A DNA stretch of 64,000 nt from Adineta ricciae (Eukaryota; Rotifera; Eurotatoria; Adinetida; Adinetidae): NCBI GenBank assembly GCA_905250025.1, contig CAJNOJ010000046.1, positions 434,001 through 498,000 on the forward strand, read 5' to 3'. Position 1 is the stretch's first letter, and the number at the start of each line of letters is the position of its first letter. Made by a program: the position numbers and the translations under genes. This document shows, piece by piece, positions 22,761 to 38,441 of the stretch. The notes under the pieces are model-generated. The model was not told the origin of the DNA. It worked only from the letters and a program-made list of their open reading frames with translations, and ran no database searches.

Positions 22761-25426
22761 TTATGTGGATGTTCGTTTGGCTAATGAAAATCGTCGCTCG
22801 CGATTGTCATCATCGTCATCTTCATCGACTTTGGGTGCGACAGGTGTCGATGTTGTCGTTGTTGTTGCTTCTTCTTCTGTTTCCTGGTCAGTGTTTGTTG
22901 TTTCACCTGTGCTAGGAGGATTTTCTAAGGGTTCGTCGTCAATATTAGTATCTTCTTCTTCTTCATCTCCATTTGTTGTCGATGTTGCCGATGGAACAGT
23001 AGAATTGGTGCTTGCTGTTGCCGTCGACGTTGTTGTTGACGAAGTCATATGTTCACGTCGAATTTTTTCACATGTTGTGACAAGGAATTGCGCCATACTT
23101 GGAACTGTTTGAGCATTTTGAACGAAAAAGTATGGAGATTGACGAGCTAATAAACGTAATGCACGCCAAATGAGTGAAGAATCTTCTTGCAGAAATTTTT
23201 CTCGTTCTTTATCGATATCTTGTGCTGTTGGTTGTTTGTTTTCTTGAGAATCATTATTGGACAGTTTTGAGGACACTTCTTGAAGTTGTTCAATAATAGG
23301 ATCGAAAAATTGACGAATGGATGGAACGTATTGTTGAGAAGGATTGCGTAGATCTTCAAAGTTCATTGCACGACGTTTCGATGATTGTTGAATCGATTGT
23401 CTAACATACAGAAGAAATTTAGAATGGCGAAAAGCATTCTGTAAGGATTTACCGAATACTATCGGATAATCGATATGGTGCATAGGTTTGCGATGCATTC
23501 TTTTTCTTCAAATCAAGTTTCGCCTTGGAAAAATCTGGACAACCATTATTTTTCCATAGATTCCACATTTCCTCTCGTTTGAGTATATGCTAAATAAAAC
23601 GTTGAGTGAAGAAATAATTTCAGACAGGTTTGTCTAACCTGAATCGAAACTGTGAATATCTCGGCATTTGTCCCTGTTTGTTTAAGTAACTAAAAAAAAA
23701 GAAAATGGTGATACTTTTCTTGGAGCAAGAGCGCAGTCTACTTCATTAATTTGATGTGTTGTTCTTTTAATCCATTGAGATTGTTCTTCATTGAGAGTTT
23801 GATGTGGTTGTTTGAATTTCACAGGTAAAACAAGATATTGAAAAACAATAAGAAACTGAACGAGAATGTTTTGACGAAATGTCACATCATTCAATTGTAA
23901 TTCCAATAGCTAATGAAATCAAGTCCAATTAACAACAGCATTACTTTCACACGAATCAAGAGCTCACTTTTTCACTTGTTAAATACTTCGCAAAGAATGA
24001 ATCATCAGTTGATGAAACTGTTTTCACATTGTCTAATTGATTGTTAACAAATATTTCCAGAACTTGATTTGCATTCTAAAACAATCGATCAATCGATGAA
24101 AGATCAATTCGATGCGAACGTTACTTACATGTACAAAAGTGTTCCATGATGTTCGCTCCCAAAGTTGAAATGGCTTTGAGAAATAGTCTTGTAACATCCA
24201 AAAATTTGAATAGAATTCAGCTGAATTTTTCTGATGTCTACACAATAACACACCGACAAAAATCAATAGAAGACGAGTAGTTTCCAATACTTACAAATCA
24301 TGAATTTCTCCATCTTCATCCACTTCCATTTTCTTTTCTTTCTAGAAAATCCAACGAAAATTCGAAATAGCCCATGAGGCAGTCTTTTCAACGAACTTCA
24401 ACTTCTTCAACAGGCGAAACAGCTTGCTTGGTTTTCGTTAGTTTTGTCACATTGTCTGTGTTGAAATGACCGATTTGATTCAAACCTAAATAAAGATTCA
24501 CGAAAAATGGAAACAAAAGAAATCAAAACAAACATACCCGACTTTTCATTCAAAGGAAAAAGTTGTGCCAGAAATGTTAATATACGTCCGGAAAAGACCG
24601 TTTTTTGCATTTTCGATAAACGTTTCAGTAAATCTAAATGCGTCTCATGTCATATTCTTTGTCAACAATAACGCGATGATTTACCATTGCACATTCTAAG
24701 AAGTACATTTTTCACCGATGGGAAAAACGTCGCCTAGAACACAAGAGAAGTCTCGTTGTAAAACATAAATTTCATCAAAGCAAAGATACATACCGATCGC
24801 CAAACTGAGGCATTTTCTTCCAACACAATAAAGATTCTTTCACCGACATCGATCGTTGTATAAGCGAATAAGTCATTGAACAGATAAATGGGCATTGCCG
24901 CAGCAGCAAATTCTAAACGAGATGCAATGGAGAGTATGATTTTAAACAAGAAGTCACTTTACTGTGACTCACCACTATGAACTGCTTCGATAGCACATCC
25001 AATAAGATGACGAACACTAGCCAAAAATTGATCGGTAACAAAAGTTGATGTTTCCATATCATCAAGATTTGTACCATGTGTTATCTCTACTTGCTGTTCC
25101 TATGAAAGAGAAATTTGACGATTCGAACGCGTGTAAGAGTTTCCATGTACCATTAAACGAAAAAGAACCGATCGAAATGCATGTTCCACTGCAGTCCGGT
25201 ATTCCGGCGATTTGTTTCTATGAACACAAATGATTTTTTTTTAAAATTCAAAACATCATAAGACTCACTTGTCAAGAACATCGCGAACTCTTTGTACATT
25301 CCATTGCGATGCGTTCAAATCAGTCTGATACGAAGATCAAATAGAACTCTTTCTATATTTAACAGAATATCTTACTTCGATATGTTGTCGAATTACTTCA
25401 AATGTTGACGAATTCTTTTCGATCAT
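22761..25426 (-). CDS. THOC1: THO complex subunit 1
   Basis: Nuclear mRNA export/transcription factor, scaffold of the THO complex. About eleven exons. Matches to THOC1 in order are EYRTAVEHAFRSVLFRLMVH; then LLRMCNDLLKRLSKMQKTVF; SGRILTFLAQLFPLNEKSGL; FYSNFWMLQDYFSKPFQLWE; LQLNDVTFRQNILVQFLIVF; LNEEQSQWIKRTTHQI; and finally LIWRALRLLARQSPYFFVQN. The C-terminus then runs into Thr/Ser and Glu/Asp low-complexity sequence and stops after RRFSLAKRTST. The death domain that ends vertebrate THOC1 is not visible. The ATG at 25426 sits just behind TTTTTCAG. The acidic tract makes long antisense ORFs on the plus strand; these are shadows. Confidence 0.85.
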
Positions 25427-25794
25427 CTGAAAAACGAAATCAATTATGATTAAATATTTCTGTATATATTCATCTTAATTTTTTACACATTGACAATCAA
25501 CACAATGGAATAATCATTTAAAAAAAGGAAAGAAAAGAAAAACATACACACGAAAATTGACTATAATCATTCGGAACTCATGAATAATTTTCGTTTATTC
25601 ACATCGGAATCTGTCTATGTGTCAGAAGAATTAACTTGATGGTTTGTTCGTATCTGACACACATAAATAGAAATGGAAAAAGGTCGAATCACTGTCGCGA
25701 ATAAATACTGTCCACAAAAGCAAAATACCAATCGGAAAGAAGAATAAATGGAATGACTAATTAAATGTGTGACTGAAAAAAGAACATTGAATTA
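25427..25794. other. Gap between AP3D1 and THOC1
   Basis: About 370 bp between two minus-strand genes, holding the 3' UTR of AP3D1 and the upstream region of THOC1. Nothing else supported. Confidence 0.4.
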
Positions 25795-28700
25795 TCATTT
25801 GAAGAAGTTTTTCATTTCTTCCAATAAATTCGATAAGAAATGCATTTCAGTTGACTTGCCATCGATGGCAATACCGTTAGATGATTTCAAAAGTAGTGCT
25901 ATCGGATGGCCTAGAACACTTTCTGAATATAAAGATGCAGCAGAAGCAATTTGATCAACAACTAAAAAGAGAAGGTTCTGTTTGTTGAAATTTTCAAATG
26001 AATTCGATGTACAAACCAGTAAATCGATAAGATTGACAGAGAATTTTAAGTATAGATGGAAAATCTTGACTAGATGATGGAATATTGATATGTGATTGAC
26101 TAGTTAAAGTACTTGAACTCATTAAATCAGCAAATGCATTTCTAAAAATCAAATATTTGTTTCTTTTTATCAAGAAGAATGAATTTCTCTTACGAATCTA
26201 TTGTTTTCTTTATTAAATATTGTGAACAAGGTAAATCGAGTTTGAATTCAATTGTTTCTTTAGAATTTTCACTCGAGGGTTTCTAATTAAAACAAAAAAA
26301 AACGGAAAAATTCTTCATCTGTTCTCTATTCGATTTCAACTTACATTAATTGTATAAGTTAACGTTGTTTTTAATTTTTGTGGAAATGATATGGCTGTAA
26401 TTGCAAAGTATATATGGATATAATATTCAGCATGCGGAAACACACTGATTGATGGAAATGAAACATGATTTGGACTAGTTGTGTTCAATAATTTCGAACT
26501 CATACTATCGATCACATGCACATCAATCTGATTGATAATTGATGATGTACGATTTTTTAATAAAAATGTCACATCTAATTGAGCAGGAGACGATGATGGA
26601 GTAATGGAAGATGTCTGTAGATAAGAAGAGTTCGATCGTTTTATTTTTTATGTGGATCTGAAATGAAGACTTACGATGAGTAAATGTTCCGATTCAGCAA
26701 TTGATTTATAAATAGCTGGTTCGTTGGCTTGTTGGTTGGAAGAACTCATTGGATTGATATCATCATCACCCATGATATCGCGAACTAATGGTGCTGAGGT
26801 TAGTGTCTCTGTTGTCGACTCCTTCCCTTTAGGCTTCTTCTTTTTCACCTTCTCTTTAGGTACAGTGGTCTCAACAATGGTGCTAGTCGCTGCTGGCGGT
26901 TGTAGTGGAGTTGGTGATGCAACGCGTTTGTCTTCTTCGTCACCAGGTGATAACTGTTTATAATCGGTACGTTCTCGTTTTGACTTCGATTTGGGTTTTT
27001 CATCCTTTTCAGTTTTTTTCTTCTTCTTTGTCTTTGTTGTAGCCGTTGTTAATTGTTCAGTAACTGTCGAAATGGGTTCTGGAACTGCTAGTGCTGGTGC
27101 TAAGGGAGGTACGACATGTACAGGTTCGCTCAAATCGATATTCAATGCACGATGGGGGTCATATTTTTTGTTTTTTCCAACATATTTTTCTTCGTCGTTG
27201 TCTTCATTACCACTTTCAGTAGCACCTTCGGGTAATTCTCCGCCACGTGTTACTTTGATTGCTGGATAGAGATTCTCATCGACATTGTCAGCAGCTGCAG
27301 AATCAGTTTTTCTCGTTGATTTCTTGCCTTTTTTCGCTGATCCACTATCCGCCTTGGATTTGTTCTTTAAACGATGATTTTCTTGATCAATTTTCGACTG
27401 ACGATACAATTGATCGGATGATACTAGTTGCAAACCAGCAGGAATAGTTCCTTTCGACATTGCTGGTTGTGAACGATCACTGCTATCCAAAATGGCCGAT
27501 GATACATTCGTCTAAAGATTGAAAATTAAGAAAAACATTGTTCGCGTTTGTAACGCTTACTTGTGCAGTTGATTTCGATTTTTTCGTTTCTTTTATATAG
27601 AATGGATTTAAATGTTCGCTTTGTTTTCTCGTCTCTCGTTGTTTGTCTAATTCTTCGCTTGTTAATTCAGTATATTGTCTCGGTGAGTTATCACCTGTAT
27701 TCGAGCTAAGATTGCTTGCATTGTAATAATTTTCTCGTTGATCGTCCGAAAATAAACCTTGTTTACTGTACTCGTAAGGATTACTTGGAACTGTTTCGTC
27801 TTCGCTTTCAGACGGTGGATCATTGATCCAAGCATCCAAATCCAACCTGAAAGAAACAATCGACATATATATATTGGTGGATATCGAGTGACTTACCCAT
27901 TCGGTATGGCAACTTTGCGTTGAGCTTTGCTTGCAACAGGATTGAGAACGCCATCGAAGAGAACTGTCAGTTCGTTCGGATTAAATTCCGATTTTTCGAT
28001 TAATTTTAGTACGACTTTAAGGATATTTAAAACCACACTTGCCTTAGTTAGGAAAGAAAATCTTTTAGTAATAGACATTTGAAGAAAAACAATTCGAAAA
28101 ACATACTCGTTCTTGTGCTTCAACATCGCCACTCGATAAAAACACGGACATTTTCGTAATCGCCATCGAAACAAGATCTTTGGCCACTGTTCCACCATTC
28201 TCCGATGATATAATTATATGCGTGATGACTTTCAAGATGTTCTGATAATAAACTGATTGAATATGTCCAGGGAATGACGTTATCTTCGTATTTAGCATTG
28301 CTTCCAAAGTTTTTTCTGGTTCTTTCAGACTCCTATAACAAAAGTTTCGTCAGAAATTTCTCTCGCATATTATCACACTTACGAGCTGAATTCTCCACAA
28401 ATCCACGCAGCTGCATATAAAACTTCAGCAACACTGGAAGAATTCGAACCAAGAATAAAAACATGCGCATTTTCCAGAAGAATCGCCTAGAATAACTCAA
28501 TACAGAGTTCTGCAAAACTATACAAACAAACATTACCATTTGATTACATGCAAATTGACGAATCGATTCCACTCGAACAGCTACATCGAGTAATTGTAAT
28601 GATATCATACCGCCATGTTTTGTGCCCTCGAGTCGAGTGAGTTCAACCAAAATGCTTACATACCTATGAAAACGAATGTTTAGTAAGAAAAGAAGATCAC

Positions 28701-30508
28701 TGCACTGACCATTCGAAATTAGCTATATACTGGTAATCATTTTGACTACAAACTCCGATGATTTTCGATAATAATTCATCGCGATAATGTGATCCTTCAG
28801 ATTTATGCATATGGATCATTAGTTTTCGCACAATTTCCATTAAGTTCTTTTTCGATACCTAATAGAAATGATCGAAATTAGTCGCATTCTCTTCGAAACA
28901 AAATTCATTGTTTACCATTCCGGAAAGAAGGCCAAGTGCTCGTAAACGAATGGATTCATCTTTATCATCCAGACATTGAAGAATTAAATCATTATGCGCT
29001 TGAACACTTTTGGGATGTGTTTGCAATATTTTCGACATGGCAAGGAGGCCAAGATATTTCACTAAATAGCAAAAATGTTTCGGATGAAGTTCTTCAATAT
29101 ACTTCTCGCTTACAATTCTGATCCGAATCTTCGATAAGAATACGAAGTTTCTGTACACATAATTGAATCGACGCTTCATGATTCGGTAAACCTGTTGATA
29201 TCGAAACAAGAACTAAAGCAAAGCAAATGATATGATTCTGATCGAGTTTTGCCTTACCAGCAATGACAGTATTGATACATTCATAGAGTAAAGACATCGC
29301 AGATGTACTGTGAATTAAATTTGTTAATGGTTCAATCAATTTCTTGCCTAATCTTGGCTCCAACGGTGTTAATGCACCAAACTAAGAAAAAAAACAAGCA
29401 AGTTTTTGATGAAAGTACGCACGAAAAGTTCATACTAGTTTAATGATTTTGATTAAAACCCAATTGTTTGTTGATGACGTCATCAAACGAAAGAAAATCG
29501 GTGCTAATGAAAGATAATTCTTTGGATTGCGTCTTGCTAGCTCACAGATGACATTGACAGCTGCCGCTTGAACACCTATAGGAAAAACCGCGGTCACGAA
29601 AGAGTATTTTGATTGAGTAGCGAGCAAACCTGGATCTTGATCTTCCAATTTCTCACGTAAACGTGGAAATGCAGGTTTGAGTGCATCTGGATTATTTAAA
29701 AATACTTTATACAAAAGCAAAACTGCTCTTTTCCGAATATACGGTTTCGTTGACGATAACTAAATGAAGTTTTCTCATATCGGTCAGCCCAATCAACAAT
29801 GTTTTTCCTTCTTACCAAACTCATAATATCATTTGCTAAATCTCTCGCCAGATCAGCGTTAATGAAACATGAGAGACCACTCATTGCCAGGCCAGCTTCA
29901 TACATCGACGAGCTATTCAGGTCCTAAAATATTTTCAATGAAATCCGAAACAAACTCAGCAAGTTGATCAATCACTTTTCGAATCATATTTGTTGTTAAC
30001 ATCAATACATCGGTTCCTTCATGAAAACATTGCGATGCAGCCAAATAACCAATTCTCTAAATAAACACAAAAGTTCGAATAGATAATTCACATTGAATAT
30101 TTCATACTTTGAATGTGAATTTATTTGAACTCATGACTTCGATTATATTAAATGCACTCCATGATATGTCATAGCCCAACATTTGAAGCTAAATGATAAC
30201 GAAAAATTTGTCAATCCAACAATGTCTTTCGTATTGTTATTCTTACATATGTTAATTTATTAACAGCATTGGCTTTGACCGACATATTCTCTTGTTTCAA
30301 TTCTTGTTTGATCTCATCAATGGCTTCGTTGATAAATTTTGACTAAAAAAGATAATCCATAATGAAAATTCATTTGATAGATATTTTAATTTACTTCATC
30401 ATCCTTATGGCTTCGTATTCCTCGAACGAGATCATGTAAACTTTTGTCAAATATCGGTCCAAAACTATCTTTTGCTTTTTTCACCACTTGGTCCATTGTC
30501 GTCGACAT
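25795..30508 (-). CDS. AP3D1: AP-3 adaptor complex delta subunit
   Basis: Large subunit of the AP-3 vesicle adaptor (endosome/TGN to lysosome-related organelles). About twenty exons. The N-terminus MSTTMDQVVKKAKDSFGPIF begins the adaptin HEAT/ARM solenoid (LHDLVRGIRSHKDDEAKFI; GYDISWSAFNIIEVMSSNKF; YEAGLAMSGLSCFINADLAR; VNVICELARRNPKNYLSLAP). A Lys/Glu/Pro-rich hinge (KKKKKTEKDEKPKSKSKRE and further low complexity, about 26700-27400) follows, with a delta-type ear at the end (SIADGK-like IAIDGKSTEMHFLSNLLEEM, stop at 25795). The hinge with poly-Lys blocks and the ear motif are typical of delta-adaptin rather than alpha, beta or gamma. The 127-residue block starting LDAWINDPPSESEDE matches the AP-3 delta linker. 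Confidence 0.9.
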
Positions 30509-30749
30509 GACGTTTCGATTTAGATAAAATAAATTTCTTCTTCTTCTCACAATCTATATAGACATCGTTCAGTAGCCATTTATCTCGATCTTCAACCTTT
30601 CCATCATAGATGTCCTCCGATCTCATTCGCTGAGCCTGTTATTTTCTTTTCTGTTTAAATACATGTCACAATAAATAAAAGGATACACGACGGTCCGCTG
30701 GCTACGAAGATTGATTTATTTCCGACGAGTGTGATTTCAAAATCCACGC

Positions 30750-31966
30750 ACAGCAATATTCATCATGGAGGGACTGGTCAACATGTGAAATTTGGAAAGT
30801 TATGTATTTCTTTTGTCGGGATATTTGTTTCATATTTAGTCTTTGGGATTGTTCAAGAATCAGTGTAAGAATAAGAAAGTTTTAATTGAGTTGATAAATC
30901 ATTTTGTTTCAGTGTTAAGGGAACCTATGGGAAGAATGACAAATTCACATTTATTTTATCTCTTGTCTTCTTTCTGTGCATGTTCAATGCTATTGTATCG
31001 AAAATAAGTATGTCTCCGTCTATTTTCAATTTAGAAAAAATATAAGTTTTTGTTGGTAGTCTTAAGTATCCGAAGATCACATCGAGATTCGACACCTTCG
31101 GTCATGTATGCATTCGTCTCCTTTACGTATCTATTCGCGATGCTCTCGAGTAATTATGCATTAGAATTCGTGAGTTATCCAATGCAGGTAAATAGTTTAC
31201 GACTGAATTCGTTCGTTTTTCTCCGATTGTCCGTTTTAGGTTTTAGGAAAGTCAGCGAAACCTGTACCAGTCATGCTTTTCGGTGTCTTAATAGCCAGAA
31301 GACGTTATCCATTAAGAAAATACCTTTATGTTTTGTTAATTGTTATTGGTGTAGTTCTGTTTATGTATAAAGAACCGAAAGAAACAGAAAAAGCGGCTGA
31401 AGAAGGAGCAATGATTGGGATAGGAGAATTCCTTTTGGTATGTTAATTCTAATGATTGGAGATTAATTATACTTGACCAATCTGCTTTAGTTTGTTTCAC
31501 TTGCTTTTGACGGATTAACCGGTGGTTTACAAGATAGTATTCGAGCTAAGCATAAAGTTCAAGCTTATCATATGATGTTTTCCATGAATCTCTGGTCATG
31601 TTTATGGTCGTTTATCGGTATTATTTCCACTGGTGAAATTTTTAGTTTTCTCAATTTTCTCCAAACATATCCAAATAGTATTTCAAACATTCTATTACTC
31701 GGTTTGACAGGTGCAATAGGACAGGTAAATCTTACCGAAAACAATTGTTTTTCATATTGAAATTTTTAATCTAATAGAATTTCATCTTCTTGACGATTGA
31801 ATGGTTTGGTCCACTAACATGTTCGATTGTTACAACTACACGAAAATTTTTTACAATTCTTTGTTCCGTATTTATTTTTGGCAATCTACTTACAACGCGT
31901 CAAATAATTGCAACGATATTGGTGTTCCTCGGTCTTGTTCTTGAGCAAATACCTAGTAGAACATGA
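30750..31966 (+). CDS. SLC35B1: SLC35B1, ER nucleotide transporter
   Basis: Ten-helix drug/metabolite-superfamily transporter of the ER membrane, described as an ATP/ADP (formerly UDP-galactose) exchanger. About five exons. Conserved stretches are [20 protein letters not shown] then [108 protein letters not shown]. The C-terminus [12 protein letters not shown] lacks the dilysine ER-retrieval signal of the vertebrate protein. The first recognisable residues (about 30765, [18 protein letters not shown]) are in a frame with no ATG nearby; the ATG at 30766 is in another frame. The start codon therefore lies in an unseen upstream exon. The given left edge is approximate. Confidence 0.85.
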
Positions 31967-32217
31967 TACTGATAGTATTATTCTAACTATCATCACAGTT
32001 AATGAACTTTCTATTTTGTTTTTATGCTTGAATCATGATGAGATCGAATAAAAAAGAAATAGGAAAACACACATCATGACAAGGTCATTGTACTCGCATA
32101 CTCAAGTCTGTACCCTTGAAGAGAACGCAAAAGAGAAAAAAAAGCACCGTAAAGAAGGTTACGAAACAAAACACACTCGTTTTTTTTTCTTTTTGGGAGA
32201 GAGTCGCAGACATCGGC

Positions 32218-33872
<1,655 letters not shown>

Positions 33873-34350
33873 ACAAATCATATCGTTGTTTTCTTTCATT
33901 TATCATCTATTTAAAGCATTTCAAAACTTTTATCAAGTAATTCTGTTTTATTTTTCGAATCCAATAATAATAATAAACATCAAGACAGACTCAGTCGATT
34001 GTTCTGGAATGGTCTCTAAACGAATATTTTTGTTTCTTGCCTTAGATTTCAATCAAACAGGAAATTTAACTTATCAATCACGTGTATAATTCATGTACAT
34101 AGATCGTGATGAATCTATTCACAGAAACTTTGTTCAATATATAAAAAATAGAGAATAGAAAACGACAGGTTCATAAATTTTGAGACAAAAAATATTCTGA
34201 AAAAGAAACATGTTCAACAGAACGACTGTTCGAAAGAAAGAAAAACATTCGTACTGAAAAACTTAATGTCCAAAAACAAATCACGAGAAGAGTGGCATAT
34301 CGCGCACAAATTCTGAGAAAAAAAAGATCAAAATAACTTGTACAACAAAA
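33873..34350. other. Convergent 3' region, SQOR / Piwi
   Basis: About 480 bp of AT-rich sequence between convergent gene ends, holding both 3' UTRs. No further feature supported. Confidence 0.4.
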
Positions 34351-37300
34351 TTAAAGGTAGAAAAGACGATCAGCAAGTTCAGGATTAAAGTCCTGATGTA
34401 AACTTTGACCAACCAGAAAAGCTAATTTATGAGCATATTGACAAACAGCTGGTACACGGATGGTACCTGGCCAACTAAAATCAGAATTTTACTTAGAAAA
34501 ACGCTCGTCGCATGTTCTTACGAGACCTACTTATAGTATAAATGTGTGAGTTTAAAAGTAAGCCGTTGCATGTGATCAACTTTGAAACTAAATAGTTGGT
34601 TTTCGATAATGAAAGTTATTGGAGAAAACGAGAGTAATTTTACTTTGTTCGATCCCAGATGACATTGTAATGTGTAGGTGCAACAGTGCCTTGGCGTGCG
34701 CATTGAGAGATTAAATAGAAATCATACCATTCCGCTAGAAAAATCAGTGAAAAATGTACGGATACGATTGAATGCACACTCAGCTTACCATTCGTCACGG
34801 TATGATCGATAATTGTACCTGGTGGTGGATTCATCATGGATGTACTACCCATTTTTGCAAAGAATCGAGCATTGCCTCTTTTCTTCACAATAACTACGGC
34901 TAATTTTGGTCTAAAACATTCATGTGAACAAACGTTAATTTTTCGAAAGTGAACACGTCCTACTGGTATCCCGGCATGATCTTTGGAAAAGTATCAATGA
35001 TTTGTGGTAATTCATGCTCAGCAACAACAGCTAATTGCCCATCCGAAACACCATCTCGATAGAGTACAACTAATTAAACCAAGAATAAATATGCAAGAAC
35101 GATGAATCAGAAGATAGAATTACTTTTTTCCGGCAGGGTGTTATTCACGCGATGATATTCTTTCAATGAATCTAATTGAAATGAATTCGATATCATTTGT
35201 TAAATTAATTTCTTTTACCTCGCATGCATTGTTGCAAACCATCCATTAATTCTTGTGCTGTGCGATTATAAATAATACGAGAATAATATCGAGTACATGT
35301 AACATTGGTCGATGCAACGAATGCGCCTACACTAGCACCTGAAAAGATCGAAAAGTTACCTTGAGAAATGATCGATTCATATCTTTACCTTTTCGTTTTG
35401 AATCGTGATATGAATCCATACCAATAACCATTAATGTTTTTGACTAAAATCAATTTTTTTAGTTTTTATTTTTCAAATCAAGAAGTTTTTTACCGGTATC
35501 GTCACACCCCAAATTTCTCCGCCGAGTTTTGCGTTCAATTGAATACCAACTTTAGTTGCTACGGACATCAATTGATTCTTCTTCGAGATCGTTTTTGCTA
35601 AAACCATCTATCGGAAAAGTCAAACTATAGCATCATGTGCTAAAAGAATAAGTTCATACTTGAGATGGCACAGGATTATCCAAACACATGTATTTCTTCA
35701 AAGCATCATATCGATCCTTACGATTATTCGGTAGGATGCAAAGAACAAGATCGGTATTTTTCTGAATTTTTTCTGGTAAAACACTTAAATACGTTTCCGG
35801 ACGATCATTTGGTAGTTGAATTCTATTAGAAAAGAATGAAAATCCAACGAGAATAACATTGTCAAGAATAACTTACACATTGGGATATTCAACTTCCATA
35901 CCGAATGGTAAACATACTTGATGGAGTGCATTGATAAGTTCATCGCCAAGTTCGCGTAAAGATGATGGATAGAAAACTATCCAATGTTTGAGATTTTTAC
36001 ATGATATATGTTTTAAACTACGACCTTCTCGGCTCCAATCAGCTTCATCATGTTTATATCGAATCGATCGGTTTGCATAGAGAATTTGCTCGGATTCAAG
36101 AAGACGACCATCGAATTCGACTAAACCAGTATCTAAACTAATCTCCCATTTCTTTAATTCATCTCGTGCTTCTTGACTGCTACAAAAGAAAGTTCTTAAT
36201 GGAGACACGAGATTCAAATCAATGAAATTACTTTTGAATATCATGACAAAATTCAGTTAGTTTGTCAAAACGAGCCATTGGACCAATATGAGTATGGGTG
36301 GCCAATTCTTTCATAAATTGAAAATCTGATCGCATAACATCAGAGATACCTAGAGAAGGAAGATTTTACAAGAATCGAGGAAAACACAAGAGAACTTACC
36401 GGTGACACAGCATAATTCTGGAATAAGCATCAGTGGACCTGTTTGTCCAGCACGACGATCTTTTTTCGATGGTTTACTGATCAGTAATGGTTGAGTCGTA
36501 TCTTCGATCTTCAACTGATAACGCTACAAATATTCATCAGTGAAAACAGATTTGTATGTCTAATAGAACTGATCAACTTACATCATAATAATACTTAACC
36601 AATGTTTCATCGGTGCCATCACGCTTTTTGAATGTATAATTGGGTGATTTATCTGGAGAAAAACAACAGTTCTGTCTTCATTTCAAATGTTTTGAACTAA
36701 CCCCATGCAATTTCATCAATTTTGTATGTTTTCGAGTTGTAAGTTGTCAATACAATCTAGATGGGAAGTAAATTAAGCTTTTACATGGACAATGAAGTCA
36801 CATCATACTTGTCCAACAAGTTCTTTTGTTGCTTCGTCTTGTGCACGTTTAAAACTAAATAAAATCTCAATACATGATCGTATTTTCGTTTGAACTTACT
36901 CAACAAATTGGGTGAATATGTCTTGAAGACGATTGAACACAGTGGTTTTGTTCAAAACCTATTGTAAAGGATAGAATGAGTTCAAATTAAATTGTATCAG
37001 AGAGAAAAATCGAACCTTGTGGGATAGATCAACATTGATCATTAATGAACCTTCGTATATGTTAACATTTGTTAGAAAACCTGGAAAAAGTGTTAAACGA
37101 TAACGTTCCAAATCCACTTTTCGATCAAATTGATAATAATTTCGACCGATTAGTCTTAGGCCAGATAGTTCTAATAATCTAAATTACCAGTATATAGGAT
37201 TCTGATAGGATATTTCTTCGAATATTACTTTCGTACGATTAGATTAGCCTAAATAGAAAGAAAACTCGATTGTGACGAACAATATTGTTGAGAACATTAA

Positions 37301-38441
37301 ATTGACGTACAAGATGAAAGAAATTCGGCGAGTCAGGGGAATTTTTTGCTGTTAATCGGAGACGCATTTCAATTGGATCACCTGTAACTGTATGTTGACA
37401 TTGAAAGGTACGTTCCTAAGCGAGAGAATAGAAAACAGGATATCGAGACGATTTAAGATGAACAAACTTACATCGCCAATATATTCAAAAGAGTAAAGAG
37501 TCGCTCCGTCAAATGCCACATCTTTCAGAACGTTTTTATGTTGAAGAATCTGAAAGAAAATGTGAAGTTTCGACGAATTTAGAAACAAATTTTACCATCT
37601 CTCGACGCATTTTACGTTGGACGACCATTTCTTCCGGATTGAAGTCTAAACGAATAAAAACAACCAACCATTTCATCATCTAGTCGTAATAAAAACTTCC
37701 TTTCTTACCAATATGATATTGATACAATTGCCATGACGGTTTTGATAAAATCCGAATATAATTCGCAACAATACTAATTGGATCACCGCTGACACCTACA
37801 GAGAGATTTCAATTACATAGAATCATTTCTATGATGACTTTAATCTACCTCGTTTATCTTCGATATGACTTGGTTTTGTTTTGGGCGGAGCTGTGTTTGA
37901 CCATGGTGTGCCCCGTCCTGAGCCACCCTGACGTTCGCCAGTTGACAGAGCAGCGAAATCCGAAACAAGATGTTCGACGCCTTTGCCACGTGGTGCTGTC
38001 ATGATAACTGGTGCATTGCCACGGCGAGGTTTATCAACTGTTGACTTTGTTGTTGAAGATACAGGCTGAATTATAATTAGATATGTTTGTTAACAGTTAG
38101 AAACTCGACACTTTACTTGAAAAGTAGTGCCTGTTGATGTTGCCGGTTGTTTCTCGGTTGGTGTAGCTGTTGTTAGAACTATTGACGATTTCGAAGAAAG
38201 TTTCAGGTAAAAGATATTTTTTGGGGAAAAAGGTCAAACTTGATGAGGCCGAGCTGATCGTGGAAAATGTTGAAGCAGCTACAGCAGCATTGGCAAATGC
38301 ACCTGGCCGAGGACTAGATTCCGTTTGACCAGCTAATAAATCGATACATAGATACACGTGAGCAAAATATCGAAGAATCAACGAACTTAAATTAAACAAA
38401 TTAGCTCGGCCACGTCCACGGGCACGTCCAACTGATTCCAT
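34351..38441 (-). CDS. PIWI-clade Argonaute
   Basis: piRNA-guided endonuclease of the Piwi clade, in about twenty exons. The start [16 protein letters not shown] carries RG repeats typical of methylated Piwi N-termini that bind Tudor proteins. The catalytic tetrad is complete: first Asp in [20 protein letters not shown] (about 35430-35380), Glu in [14 protein letters not shown], second Asp in [16 protein letters not shown] (about 35065-35020), and His in [18 protein letters not shown] (about 34440-34390). The protein ends LADRLFYL, the usual Argonaute end. PIWI-specific wording includes [12 protein letters not shown] and [23 protein letters not shown] lies around 37000-37700 and MID around 35800-36300. 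Slicing activity is expected. Which Piwi paralogue this is cannot be told without a tree. Confidence 0.9.

Noticed and set aside
22765..23112. 115-codon plus-strand Ser/Val-rich ORF
   Set aside because: It is the antisense of the THOC1 acidic/Thr-rich low-complexity tail.
26724..27269. Plus-strand hydrophobic ORFs across the AP3D1 hinge
   Set aside because: Antisense of Lys/Glu-rich coding sequence, which always reads as Phe/Ser/Val-rich.
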